Assembly (NCBI GenBank): GCA_023421505.1
Contig: JAEZTJ010000093.1
Coordinates: 62,001 to 126,000, forward strand
Length of the DNA stretch: 64,000 bases
DNA from: Bacillota bacterium
Lineage (GTDB): Bacteria; Bacillota; Clostridia; Lachnospirales; Lachnospiraceae
Direction: 5' to 3'
The notes under the pieces are model-generated. The model ran no database searches. It saw only the letters and a list, made by a program, of their open reading frames with translations, and was not told where the DNA came from. A program made the translations under genes and the position numbers. Shown here piece after piece: positions 44,016 to 53,153 of this stretch. The number at the start of each line of letters is the position of its first letter. Position 1 is the stretch's first letter.

Positions 44016-44489
44016 TTATAATAATTCTTTTATTCTTTCATTGATTTTTTCCGGTGTGGTAGTGGGAGCAAAGCGTTCTACCACCCTTCCTTTTCTATCA
44101 ACTAAGAATTTTGTAAAATTCCATTTGATTTTATTACTCATCACTCCTTTTTGCTGCGATTTTAAAAACGTAAAAAGGGGTTCTTCATTATTACCGTTTA
44201 CATCTATCTTGTAGAACATTGGAAAAGTTGTCCCATAGCGCAGCTGACAAAAGCTTTGTATCTCTTCCTCTGTTCCGGGTGCCTGATTAGCGAATTGGTT
44301 ACAAGGGAAATCAAGAACCTCAAATCCTTGATTCTGATATCTTTCATATAACTCCTGTAAGCCCTTATATTGTGGAGTAAAACCACATCCGGTTGCCGTA
44401 TTAACGATAAGAAGAACTTTGCCTTTATAATGATTCATATTTACCAAATTGCCCTTCGAATCTTTAATTTGATAATCATATATAGTCAT
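44016..44489 (-). CDS. Glutathione peroxidase-like thiol peroxidase 2
   Basis: A 157-residue paralogue of the adjacent peroxidase, shorter by an insertion lost around residue 115. The peroxidatic cysteine is in NTATGCGFTPQYKG, FPCNQFANQAPG is kept, and WNFTKFLVDRKG ends the catalytic set. It is the first gene of the unit, with GAGG upstream and two operators in the promoter region. Tandem paralogues suggest a broadened substrate range or simple dosage; neither is shown. Confidence 0.92.
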   Translation of the reverse strand: MTIYDYQIKDSKGNLVNMNHYKGKVLLIVNTATGCGFTPQYKGLQELYERYQNQGFEVLDFPCNQFANQAPGTEEEIQSFCQLRYGTTFPMFYKIDVNGNNEEPLFTFLKSQQKGVMSNKIKWNFTKFLVDRKGRVVERFAPTTTPEKINERIKELL

Positions 44490-44604
44490 TTTTCTACCTC
44501 TTTCCTAATCTATTGTTGTCATATTTATCAATTTCTATTTTTGTCGTCTCTAATCTCGTTTGAAAGGCACCCCCTTGTTTGGATCTTTGATTTTGTACTA
44601 TTAA

Positions 44605-44642
44605 ATTGTATACAATGTTTTATGTATTAGATTGTATACAAT
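44605..44642. promoter_or_regulatory. Tandem OhrR-type operators before the peroxidase operon
   Basis: Two perfect copies of attgtatacaat (44605-44616 and 44631-44642), centres 26 bp apart, about 115 bp upstream of the first peroxidase gene, matching the single copy before the regulator. Confidence 0.75.
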
Positions 44643-44734
44643 TTAATTTGTTTTGTCAACAATTATTCTATTGATTTTTTTGCTGAAATCTTGACTGGGA
44701 AAATCTGTCATGCCCCTCTGATAATATATAAATA

Positions 44735-44846
44735 GAAGATATCCAAAAGTACCATTATCTTATCTTCCTACAATATAAATCTCGAAATAAGTGCCTTCCG
44801 TTTATATTGTAGCAGTTAAGCTAGTGAGACTATTCGGATACCCTCT
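44735..44846. repeat. R3 structured repeat, divergent copy
   Basis: The gaagatatcc...cggataccc ends and a strong inner 12-bp hairpin resemble the arrangement at 24244-24342. The similarity is modest. Confidence 0.4.
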
Positions 44847-44891
44847 AGGTAAGTACATTTATTCTATATAAAACTTTGTTACTATTTACAA

Positions 44892-47462
44892 CTAACGAGC
44901 AAATAAATTTATCGCTGCGACTCTATTATTTACACCAAGCTTACCGTAAATATTAATAATATGTGACTTTACTGTTGCAAGAGAAATACACAAATTTTCT
45001 GCTATCTGTTTATTTGAATGCCCCTGCTTCATTTCCTCCAAAACCTCTATTTCACGCTCAGTCAAATCATACTTTCTCTTACTCTCAAGCTCTATGCCTG
45101 TTTTATCATTTATTTCAAGTAACTTCTGTATAAACTGCTGCTCTTCTTTTGATATTGTATTAATTAATTCAATCTGATAGCTGTTAAACAATAGACTTAT
45201 CGTCTCTCTTTCAAACCAAAAAGGAAGTGCTATCAAATTTTCATATGCATAAGCAACCGCTTCTATAAATAAATTCAAAACTTCTCTTATCGTATTATCC
45301 TGCTTCAACAAAAATCTGATTTTCAGCAGTGCGCCCTCTACGATTTTAAGCTTATTCTGCGTTTTTCTGGCTTTTGCTATTATTTCATCAATCAGACTGA
45401 AGGCTCTCACTTCATTACCATTTTCATAAAGGATTCCCGCATATAGCAATTCGGTATCCAGATTTTTCAAAATATTTTCTGTCTTCTCATAATCCAAAGC
45501 AAATTTAACTGCCAGTTCCTTATGTTTTCCTCGATAGATCGGGTATCTTAAGAGTCTGGCAGAAAAAAATATATTCTGATATACTTCTCTACTCGCTAAA
45601 TCTGTAATTATCTGCTCTGTTTGCTCATGCTCCCCAGTAACATATAGATATTCTGCAAGAGTATAAAGATAGGCACTATTTATATTCACAGCGTTTTCCT
45701 TCACACAGGCCATCGCCTCATTAAGTGCCTCCTTCGCTTTTCCTAGCGCCAGCATTCTTAAATACACTCCGGCAATACCAATTAAGTAACATGCTCTCAT
45801 TGTCGGTAAATGCTCTAATAGCTCCTCCATCTTTTTATAGATATGTAGAGCCTTTTTCAGTTCTCCATCATCCTCTAAAATCTGTGCCTTTTCTGCAAGA
45901 ATAAACATCTCTATATATAAGTTCCCTGTTTTCTCATATAATCCTTGTGCAAGTTCAAGATAGCGATATGCCTCCGCACTTTGATCCTCCAGAAATAAAA
46001 AATAGGCCTCTTTAATCAGTAAATAAGCTTTCGTTACTGGGTTTAGCGGCATTGCCTCTATCTTCTTTAATGGAATGACAGCCAGATTTTTAAATTCCCA
46101 ATTAGAATCAAAGAACAAATCCGCATGCTTAAAGGCCGCAAAGGTTACATCCTCTGTCATATTTTCTAATATGAAGTGATAAATCTTTTCACAGGCCTCC
46201 ATTTCCATACTGGCATAATGATTAAAGAAATATTGATAGGCAAAATCAGTATTCTTTATAATCTGCTCCATCGGAACCTTTGTCATATAGGTAAAGGTAG
46301 TTGAAGTCTGAGGCATTTTTAGAAGCAGCTTCATGATTTTTTCGTAAGCATTGATAGAAAAAAGATGATAAAGGCATTCGTCAAAATCACCTAAATCATG
46401 GTAAATATCTGCTGCCAGACAATGCAGTTCTTCCTTCTGCTTTCTGTCCTTGTCTAATAAGCCTGCCAAATAATCCTTCAAGATTGAATGATATCGGTAA
46501 ACCTTTTCCTTCTCATCGAGACTGACCACAAACAGATTCTTTTTCAGAATAGCACCCATAATCTGATTAAAGTCATATTGTGAAATAAACTGTTCACATA
46601 TCCTCTGATTAAAATATCCTAGAATCGATGTTTTTTTCAAAAACTCCTTTTCATCCTCACTAAGATATGAATAGATTTCTTTTGAAATATAATCTCCAAT
46701 TACTCTCTCTGCTGTATTGATACTAGGGATCACTGTCTGGCTCTGTTCCTTTGCGGCAACAGCCATTAATTGCAAGCCGCCTACCCAGCCGTTGGAATTT
46801 CCTATCAGCCCTTGTATCAATGCTTCATTGTGCTCCAAAGCAAGTGTATGTAGTAAAAACTCCCTGCTTTCCTCTTCCGACATACGGATTTCATTCTCAT
46901 CAATTAATAAGAGCTTATCCTCCATCATAATAGTACCAAGATTTATACCGGGTAACGTTCTTGTTATTAGAACAAGGTGAAGATTGTCAGGAAGATTTTC
47001 AATTAAAAAATCAATGGTTGAAATCAAAAATTCCTCCTCTACAATCTGAAAATCGTCTAGTATCAGTACTATGTCCTTCTCCAGACACATTTTATTTATA
47101 TACATGGATAAAATTTGCCACAGGTTATCCTTTTGAATATTGCTGTCAAACCAGTTCCTAAAATCTTCATTTAAATCCCCAAGATAATCCTTAGTGCCCT
47201 CTAATATGTATTTCCAGAAGATAAATACTTGATTCATATTATTATCAAGTGTAATCCATTTTACTTCAGAAAGCTTATTTTCTTTTATAAAGCCGGAAAT
47301 CAGCGTAGTTTTGCCGCTACCTGCTCCACCCTTGATTATCGTCACTTTTTTCTTTTGGATTAGCTGCAATTTATCCATCAGCTTTTTTCTGGAAACATAA
47401 TTTTTTCTAGGTTCGGGGATTTTAAATTTCATAGATAAGACAGGCATTGCATGATACTCCAC
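44892..47462 (-). CDS. MalT-type LuxR-family ATPase regulator
   Basis: An 856-residue signal-transduction ATPase of the MalT/STAND class. The N-terminal NTPase has Walker A GGAGSGKTTLISGF near residue 40 and Walker B-like IVLILDDF. A long TPR/helical middle is followed by a C-terminal LuxR helix-turn-helix (LTEREIEVLEEMKQGHSNKQIAENLCISLATVKSHI). These proteins are switched by an inducer and activate one operon. It is transcribed after the three ABC-2 export genes, 229 bp away and in the same direction, so it may regulate them. The inducer is unknown. Confidence 0.9.
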   Translation of the reverse strand: MEYHAMPVLSMKFKIPEPRKNYVSRKKLMDKLQLIQKKKVTIIKGGAGSGKTTLISGFIKENKLSEVKWITLDNNMNQVFIFWKYILEGTKDYLGDLNEDFRNWFDSNIQKDNLWQILSMYINKMCLEKDIVLILDDFQIVEEEFLISTIDFLIENLPDNLHLVLITRTLPGINLGTIMMEDKLLLIDENEIRMSEEESREFLLHTLALEHNEALIQGLIGNSNGWVGGLQLMAVAAKEQSQTVIPSINTAERVIGDYISKEIYSYLSEDEKEFLKKTSILGYFNQRICEQFISQYDFNQIMGAILKKNLFVVSLDEKEKVYRYHSILKDYLAGLLDKDRKQKEELHCLAADIYHDLGDFDECLYHLFSINAYEKIMKLLLKMPQTSTTFTYMTKVPMEQIIKNTDFAYQYFFNHYASMEMEACEKIYHFILENMTEDVTFAAFKHADLFFDSNWEFKNLAVIPLKKIEAMPLNPVTKAYLLIKEAYFLFLEDQSAEAYRYLELAQGLYEKTGNLYIEMFILAEKAQILEDDGELKKALHIYKKMEELLEHLPTMRACYLIGIAGVYLRMLALGKAKEALNEAMACVKENAVNINSAYLYTLAEYLYVTGEHEQTEQIITDLASREVYQNIFFSARLLRYPIYRGKHKELAVKFALDYEKTENILKNLDTELLYAGILYENGNEVRAFSLIDEIIAKARKTQNKLKIVEGALLKIRFLLKQDNTIREVLNLFIEAVAYAYENLIALPFWFERETISLLFNSYQIELINTISKEEQQFIQKLLEINDKTGIELESKRKYDLTEREIEVLEEMKQGHSNKQIAENLCISLATVKSHIINIYGKLGVNNRVAAINLFAR

Positions 47463-47597
47463 AATTTCACCTCCATTCCTTTACACTCTATTTATACTCT
47501 ATTTTACCTATTTAACCAGTACATGGCAATCATTATCTTATAAAACAGTATTAGCTATAGCTATTCTTAATCTGTTTTCCTTACTAAAAACATTCTG

Positions 47598-47672
47598 TAG
47601 GTGTTTGTGAAACTTATCAACTGCAGGTATTGTGTTCAATAATTTTATTCCGAAGCAGAAATTGATGTCAAC
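47598..47672. mobile_element. Remnant of the MITE-like family (element 5)
   Basis: One end, taggtgtttgtgaaac, matches the family terminal repeat at 12 of 16 positions, and about 60 more bases follow the left-half pattern (tattgtgttc... cgaagcagaaattgatgt). The right end is missing. It lies just beyond the 3' end of an ABC-2 permease gene. Confidence 0.6.
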
Positions 47673-47691
47673 AATTATTCAGATGTATATG

Positions 47692-48663
47692 TTACTTATA
47701 TACGTAATCCCTTCTGGTTTTTATTACAGCAACCACAAATAAAGCAAGGGATAACAGTATAATATAAGAAAGCTGCATACTTATCTTGGCAGACATATTT
47801 CCTTTTTCTAAAGCATCGGCAAAATTAATAAAATCCTTTTGCGGAAGTACATGTAATATGTCATTAAATAGCGTCTTATCTTTGCTGAAGGAATAAAAGC
47901 TTCCTGCTAATATTGTTGTTAACATTACCGTCGAGGAACCGATCATGTTAGCCTTATCTGCCACACAGAAGAAGGAATTTAGAAAAAGGGCATAGGCCAC
48001 AGAAAGAAATGACATAATTCCAATTAGCATTGCATAATGAAACAATGAAAAGCCAATCGTAAAGCCAAAAATTTTGGCAACGGCTACTACCAAAAAGGAA
48101 GGGATAAAAATCAGCAGCCCTATAAAGCTACCGTGTCCCGCAAGATAGGATCGAAAGGGAATTGGAGAGCTAGCTACTCTCTCAAGCATATGCTTTTCCT
48201 TATCCTCCGCAAATAATTTTGAATATAATACCCCCTGCAAGAGAATAAACATCATCATATAGCCGATTATGTTAGTTCCGATTTTCCTTACATTCGGATT
48301 CATATATTTATAATCGGTGGGATTATTTAAAAATCTCTCTATTTCTTCTTTTATGGTATCATTCTTAATAGTATTAATTTCAAAGCTTTCATTATCCTTT
48401 CTGATTACAATTGCATCATAACGGTTTTGCATCAGCAAAGACATAGGTGGTATTTTCTCAAGATAGGTAATTCGAAAATAAGGAGAGGAGGCAATTTCTG
48501 CAGCTTCCGTACTTTGAACGACTGCTATATTACTCTTGGCCTCCAACTTATTATTGAAAAAAATTGCAGCTAAAACAGCACAAATCGTTAAAAATACTGA
48601 GAGTATAAGATATCCTTTATCTGCCATCAGGCGTTTCCAATTGTTATTCATCATTCTTAACAT
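47692..48663 (-). CDS. ABC-2-type permease
   Basis: A 323-residue ABC-2 permease with one N-terminal helix, a large extracytoplasmic domain (residues about 45-140) and five or more later helices, a layout used by drug and lipid exporters. Overlaps the upstream permease by 7 bp, so translation is coupled. It probably pairs with that permease as a heterodimer. The MalT-type regulator and a MITE remnant follow. The substrate is unknown. Confidence 0.88.
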   Translation of the reverse strand: MLRMMNNNWKRLMADKGYLILSVFLTICAVLAAIFFNNKLEAKSNIAVVQSTEAAEIASSPYFRITYLEKIPPMSLLMQNRYDAIVIRKDNESFEINTIKNDTIKEEIERFLNNPTDYKYMNPNVRKIGTNIIGYMMMFILLQGVLYSKLFAEDKEKHMLERVASSPIPFRSYLAGHGSFIGLLIFIPSFLVVAVAKIFGFTIGFSLFHYAMLIGIMSFLSVAYALFLNSFFCVADKANMIGSSTVMLTTILAGSFYSFSKDKTLFNDILHVLPQKDFINFADALEKGNMSAKISMQLSYIILLSLALFVVAVIKTRRDYVYK

Positions 48664-49397
48664 ATGCAGTCCTCCTTTCGAAAGGTGATATTACATATAA
48701 CCAGCATAATAAATATACCTGCAATTAATAGCAAAACTGTAGGTATAAAGGAGCTGTAATTATGATCATAGATCATCTGAAAGGAGGTACTCGAAAGCCA
48801 TTTTGCCGGAGATATGCTACTGATCTTCCTTATTGCAGCTCCATATCCATCTAGTGAAAATAATAAGCCTCCAAAGATAGCCATTAAATTAATCACGATG
48901 CTTAGTATCTGATTTGACATTGCTTCCGTTTTAAAAATGCAGCAAAGCATAACGCCTAGCGTATTTGATAACAGCTCGGTAAGAATAAATAAAGTTAAAA
49001 TCTGAGGTAAAGCACTAACATGAATATGAAATATAGCAATAAGAAGCAGCATGTCTAACATATGGAAAATTACCAAAAATGCGCTACAGGCTAATATTTT
49101 TGAAAGGAAAATCACCTTCACACTCCCAGGAGCATAGATAATACGCATATTCGGCCTCTTAATTCTCCCCTCCATAAATGCGTTTGACGAAGTCATACCA
49201 CTGGATATAGCTGTATATATCATTAAGGTTATCCCATAATAATCATAGGAATTTATATTACCGCTATAACTATCCTTCGTTAAGAAGCCAAGAATTACTA
49301 CTAGTAGGATTGGGAATACTGTTGCATAGAAAATCCACATCGGATTTTTGATTAAATTAATAAAATCTTCTTTGGTAATTATCATTAGATTTCTCAT
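48657..49397 (-). CDS. ABC-2-type permease
   Basis: A 246-residue ABC-2 permease with six membrane helices (for example IFYATVFPILLVVILGFL, LLIAIFHIHVSALPQILTLFILT, TVLLLIAGIFIMLVICNITF). It sits between the ATPase gene (13 bp away) and the second permease (7 bp overlap). No substrate can be assigned. Confidence 0.88.
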   Translation of the reverse strand: MRNLMIITKEDFINLIKNPMWIFYATVFPILLVVILGFLTKDSYSGNINSYDYYGITLMIYTAISSGMTSSNAFMEGRIKRPNMRIIYAPGSVKVIFLSKILACSAFLVIFHMLDMLLLIAIFHIHVSALPQILTLFILTELLSNTLGVMLCCIFKTEAMSNQILSIVINLMAIFGGLLFSLDGYGAAIRKISSISPAKWLSSTSFQMIYDHNYSSFIPTVLLLIAGIFIMLVICNITFRKEDCIC

Positions 49398-49410
49398 TTC
49401 TAAGCCCTCC

Positions 49411-50361
49411 CTAATCCCTTAAACTCTTACCGGTTAATTTTAAGAAAACATTTTCTAGACTGGCGGTTCTGCAGAATAAATTAAGCATTTTACTCCTGCT
49501 TTCTATAATAATAGCTATTATCTTATCGAGATTTTCAACGTTTTTTAAGGAGGTTATTACAAGGTTCTTATCCTTTTTATCAATTCGTTTTACCCCTTCC
49601 ACCTTATAAAAGGCATCAGTATTTAAATCAGCAGCCTCTTCCAGTTCAATAATAAACTGTCTCTCGTCAAAAATGTCCTCCTTGAGACTTTCTTTTGTGC
49701 CTTCTGCAATGATACTACCATTATCCATAATCAGGATACGGGTTGATATCTCCTCAACCTCCTCCATATAATGCGTTGTATATAATATTGTCATCCCATT
49801 TTTACTAAGCTTCTTGATTGAAGATAAGATATGATTCCTGGATTGCGGATCAATTCCAACTGTAGGTTCATCCATAATGAGCAGCTCAGGCTCATGTGCA
49901 ATCGCACAGGCTATATTTAATCTTCGTTTCATACCGCCTGAATAGGTGGAGGCTTTCTCCTTTTTTCTGTCTGTCAGCCCGACAAATTCTAAGGCACTCT
50001 CTGTTTTTTCAGCTAATTCTTTCCCTTTAAGACCATATAAAGATGCGAAAAAGCGTACATTTTGTTCCGCACTTAAATCCTCATAGATCGCAAGCTCCTG
50101 TGGGACAACTCCGAGTTTTTGCTTAAATTCGTTAAGACATTCCTTAACATTCTTATCGTTATACCTAATCTCACCGCTATGATAGCCTAAAATTCCGCAG
50201 AGGATATTGATTGTTGTACTTTTACCCGCACCGTTTGGCCCAAGAAAGCATAGAATTTCTCCCCTCTTTACATCAAATGATATTTCATTTACCACCTTTT
50301 TCTCGCCATACCTTTTATCGAGATTACTTACCTTTAAAATCTCCTTCATACTAACGCCCAT
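49411..50361 (-). CDS. ABC-2 exporter ATP-binding protein
   Basis: A 316-residue ATPase, DrrA type. Walker A GPNGAGKST, signature YSGGMKRRLNIACAI, and Walker B LLIMDEPTVGIDPQ are present, then a C-terminal extension typical of polyketide-drug and lantibiotic export ATPases. It energises the two permeases that follow. The ribosome-binding site lies inside an R2 repeat whose left end is at the start codon. Export of a drug or peptide is inferred from the family. Confidence 0.93.
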   Translation of the reverse strand: MGVSMKEILKVSNLDKRYGEKKVVNEISFDVKRGEILCFLGPNGAGKSTTINILCGILGYHSGEIRYNDKNVKECLNEFKQKLGVVPQELAIYEDLSAEQNVRFFASLYGLKGKELAEKTESALEFVGLTDRKKEKASTYSGGMKRRLNIACAIAHEPELLIMDEPTVGIDPQSRNHILSSIKKLSKNGMTILYTTHYMEEVEEISTRILIMDNGSIIAEGTKESLKEDIFDERQFIIELEEAADLNTDAFYKVEGVKRIDKKDKNLVITSLKNVENLDKIIAIIIESRSKMLNLFCRTASLENVFLKLTGKSLRD

Positions 50362-50458
50362 GCCTTCCTTTTGATTTAGTTTGTGCCGAGGTTAATGTCC
50401 CGCTTTATGCGTGACAATGCGCAGGCACAGACTTCTAAGTGTGAATTATACTTTTCAA
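50360..50458. repeat. R2 intergenic repeat, copy 2
   Basis: Matches 38411-38485 over both ends (tgccttccttttgat.. and tagtttgtgcc, then caggcacagactt and gaattatac). It adjoins the start of the ABC-2 ATPase gene and lies in a 364-bp gap. Confidence 0.65.
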
Positions 50459-50519
50459 TAATCCACAATATCTTCCTTTCTATTTGATTTAATGCTGTCA
50501 TCATCATAATCCCGATAAC

Positions 50520-50560
50520 AAAAAAATAAATCAACCGAAAGGTTGATTCATCCGGTTGAT
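50520..50560 (-). terminator. Terminator after the MFS remnant
   Basis: A perfect 8-bp stem aatcaacc / ggttgatt with a GAAA loop, with an alternative pairing to a second ggttgatt nearby. On the minus strand it ends in a long T/A run (TATTTTTTTGTT). Confidence 0.8.
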
Positions 50561-50593
50561 TTATTCATCTTACAGTTTATTGTACAGCTGGAT

Positions 50594-50715
50594 TTATCTT
50601 ACCTTACCTTTGGTAAGAGAAGCAATCATAGCAAGCAGGGCTACAATCACGGCTGCGAGAAAGGTTAGGTGCATTGCATAAGTAAAAGCATGATCGGTTA
50701 GTATTGCTCCGCTTC
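50594..50715 (-). pseudogene. C-terminal stump of an MFS (DHA2-type) transporter
   Basis: The minus strand reads ILTDHAFTYAMHLTFLAAV, then IVALLAMIASLTKGKVR and a stop, i.e. the last membrane helix and tail of a drug-type MFS transporter. An upstream in-frame stop and loss of everything before it leave about 36 codons. It directly follows the FtsX-like permease gene, so an MFS gene once stood in this TetR-controlled unit and was mostly deleted. Confidence 0.65.
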
Positions 50716-50725
50716 ATAAAGAGGA

Positions 50726-53092
50726 TTACTCTCTGTTTTTCAGAATCTCTGCCGGCATCAGCTTTCTTACTCTCATAATTAGTATTTCATTAATTACAAA
50801 ATAGCAAGCCAGTACACCGATATAGATTCTTAGGTACATCCCTAATGTAAACGTTAAATCCATTCCGGTGGCTACATTCGATATAAAATAGGGATAGATA
50901 TAATCAATCACTGCTTTGGCTAACGGAATGCAGAAAACAGCTGATACTGCAACCAGAATAAAATTACCGTTTAAGTAAAGCTTCCTGATTTCCTTATTCT
51001 TATATCCGAAGACCTTAAATAGAGATATATGATATGCTGATCGATCCATCATTACCTTCATCATCAAATACATCACTACAGTAAAGATAATAATGGAGGA
51101 GGCAATCATACTGATCACTAGGGACATGAGATTATCTATAAAAACATCCGCCCCTTTACTGATATCCTCTCTGGTGGTTGTAGCAAACAGCCTTCCACTA
51201 TCGATTTTTATGTCCTTATCGGAAAGTATCAGATTATAATAATCCCCCTCCTCACCAAAAAGCTCCCGCATACTGTCTATATCCATAAAAGCATACAGCC
51301 CGATCGAGTAAGGTACGATATGATCAATTGTAAAGGCATAATCTCTTTCGTTAATCTCATCGCTAAGAACAAGCTTATCACCGATTGAAAGTCCATATTT
51401 TGTAGCAAGTGCATCCGAAATCGTCACCTTATTTTTTCCTTCCGATGCTTTAAACTGAAAATACTGATTGTCTTTATCAATCCCTAACAGGGTAACATCA
51501 AGATTGTAGCCATATACCTCTCTCTTCAAGGACTTTATGTAGCAGGCTTCCCCTCCGGCAGGAACTTCCACGGTTGGATACTTATAAGAATACATATAAT
51601 TATAGGTAGTATCCTTCTTATTATTCACACTCAAATTATGACAGAGTACATAGCAATTGATTCCTATCATCATAATTAATAAGGCAATAAACATCCCAAA
51701 TACCACAGTAAGACCGGCCCTGATTTCACGTAAGAATTGTCTGATTTGAAATCGCGGTATGAATTTTAAATTATGTAGGTCGATATTTGTTATTTTACTA
51801 TACTTCTTTTCATTACGAAGTAGCCTTAGGGTTGGCTGTGATAGCTTTCTACTGATTACCAGGTAATTAACCAGGACTGCTACAATTGGTGGCATAACAC
51901 ATCCATATAAGATTAAATATAAGGGGTAAATTGTCGCAATCGCAGGGGTTGAAAAATAAGTAATTGCATCCATCATCTGATATTTCGCACCAATCGGGCT
52001 AAAGCCAAGTAATGTACCTGTTATCCCTGCAAAAAGGGTAAGAACAACCGGCAGCCTAAGATAATGTCTAACAAGCTGACGCTTCGTAACCCCAAGGGCG
52101 TACAAAGCACCAACAACAGAGCTTTCCCTTTCTATTCCCTGAATAACGAATACCGATATTACATAAGTAAATAAAATCATGACTATAATTCCTGCCACAA
52201 TTCCTGCTGTTCTGTTAATCAGGACATCATCAACCGAAGCTTCTATTCTCGGATTATCTTCCTTTTTGATAAACTGCGTCAGATTATCAATATCTACAGT
52301 AAAATTATCATTAACCAGTTTATCTGTCCTACCATGAAGAAACTCATTCTTTGTTTTCTCTAATTGATTTAAGTATTCAAGGAAAAAAGGATCTGTTATC
52401 TTGCTTTTATCAAATTCTAATCCACACAGATAATCCTTTAGCTCCATAGAGGTCATTGTCCCATTTAACAAATAACTGTAAGTATATTCTTCCGATTTGG
52501 AAGCCTTTCCTTCTGATTTTATCAAAGCATAAGCATCCGCGGTTACAAAGCCAAGACCAAAGATATTACTTTGTGCACTAGAATCGGTGATATTCTTAAG
52601 AGGTAAATCATAATCCGGTGAAGAAGCAATTCCCGTTACTTTAAAGGTTATACCGGCAACGGTTAATTCGCTTCCCAGAGTAAGTCCATGCTTTTTTGCA
52701 TAGAGCTTTTCCAGTACAATCTCATCCACCTTTACTGCTAAAGCTCCCTCTTCTACTTCAATCCGATTAATCTCCTTTCTGTTTTTATAGATTCTTAAGA
52801 TTGATGAATCCTTTTGATAAAAATCCAGATAAAATGCTTCCTCAATCGTTAAGCCTTTCCCCCGCAGCTTCTGAATACTATCTACTTCAAGCGGAATAAA
52901 TACTGAGAATTCACCATCCTCAACCTGATTTGCTATAGCTGCCTTTTGTACATTGTCTATCACACTGTCTGCAGCACCAATAATACTGATTGTCAGATAC
53001 ATACCGAGTAAGATTAGTATAAATAGTGCCAAATATCTAATAAAGTTCATCTTAAGCTCTCTTAGCAGACGCCTGTTTAATATTCTCAGCAT
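50726..53092 (-). CDS. FtsX-like ABC permease
   Basis: A 788-residue permease with one N-terminal helix, a large extracytoplasmic region, and two blocks of three to four helices (about residues 300-400 and 660-780). This is the arrangement of large FtsX/MacB-type permeases that export antimicrobials or signals without passing them through a channel. The ATPase gene lies 61 bp upstream. TetR control is suggested by the two matching operator sites. The substrate is unknown. Confidence 0.88.
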   Translation of the reverse strand: MLRILNRRLLRELKMNFIRYLALFILILLGMYLTISIIGAADSVIDNVQKAAIANQVEDGEFSVFIPLEVDSIQKLRGKGLTIEEAFYLDFYQKDSSILRIYKNRKEINRIEVEEGALAVKVDEIVLEKLYAKKHGLTLGSELTVAGITFKVTGIASSPDYDLPLKNITDSSAQSNIFGLGFVTADAYALIKSEGKASKSEEYTYSYLLNGTMTSMELKDYLCGLEFDKSKITDPFFLEYLNQLEKTKNEFLHGRTDKLVNDNFTVDIDNLTQFIKKEDNPRIEASVDDVLINRTAGIVAGIIVMILFTYVISVFVIQGIERESSVVGALYALGVTKRQLVRHYLRLPVVLTLFAGITGTLLGFSPIGAKYQMMDAITYFSTPAIATIYPLYLILYGCVMPPIVAVLVNYLVISRKLSQPTLRLLRNEKKYSKITNIDLHNLKFIPRFQIRQFLREIRAGLTVVFGMFIALLIMMIGINCYVLCHNLSVNNKKDTTYNYMYSYKYPTVEVPAGGEACYIKSLKREVYGYNLDVTLLGIDKDNQYFQFKASEGKNKVTISDALATKYGLSIGDKLVLSDEINERDYAFTIDHIVPYSIGLYAFMDIDSMRELFGEEGDYYNLILSDKDIKIDSGRLFATTTREDISKGADVFIDNLMSLVISMIASSIIIFTVVMYLMMKVMMDRSAYHISLFKVFGYKNKEIRKLYLNGNFILVAVSAVFCIPLAKAVIDYIYPYFISNVATGMDLTFTLGMYLRIYIGVLACYFVINEILIMRVRKLMPAEILKNRE

Positions 53093-53153
53093 ATTATTTT
53101 ATTCCTTCCATTAAATCGCTATAATTTAGCACATAAAAATTACAGTAATGAAT

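Larger units (their letters stand above)
44490..44891. other. Gap before the peroxidase operon
   Basis: About 400 bp with no gene. It contains two operator palindromes (44605, 44631), an R3-type repeat (44735-44846) with a perfect 12-bp inverted repeat ctacaatataaa / tttatattgtag at 44768-44812, and the 3' flank of the LuxR gene. Confidence 0.6.
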
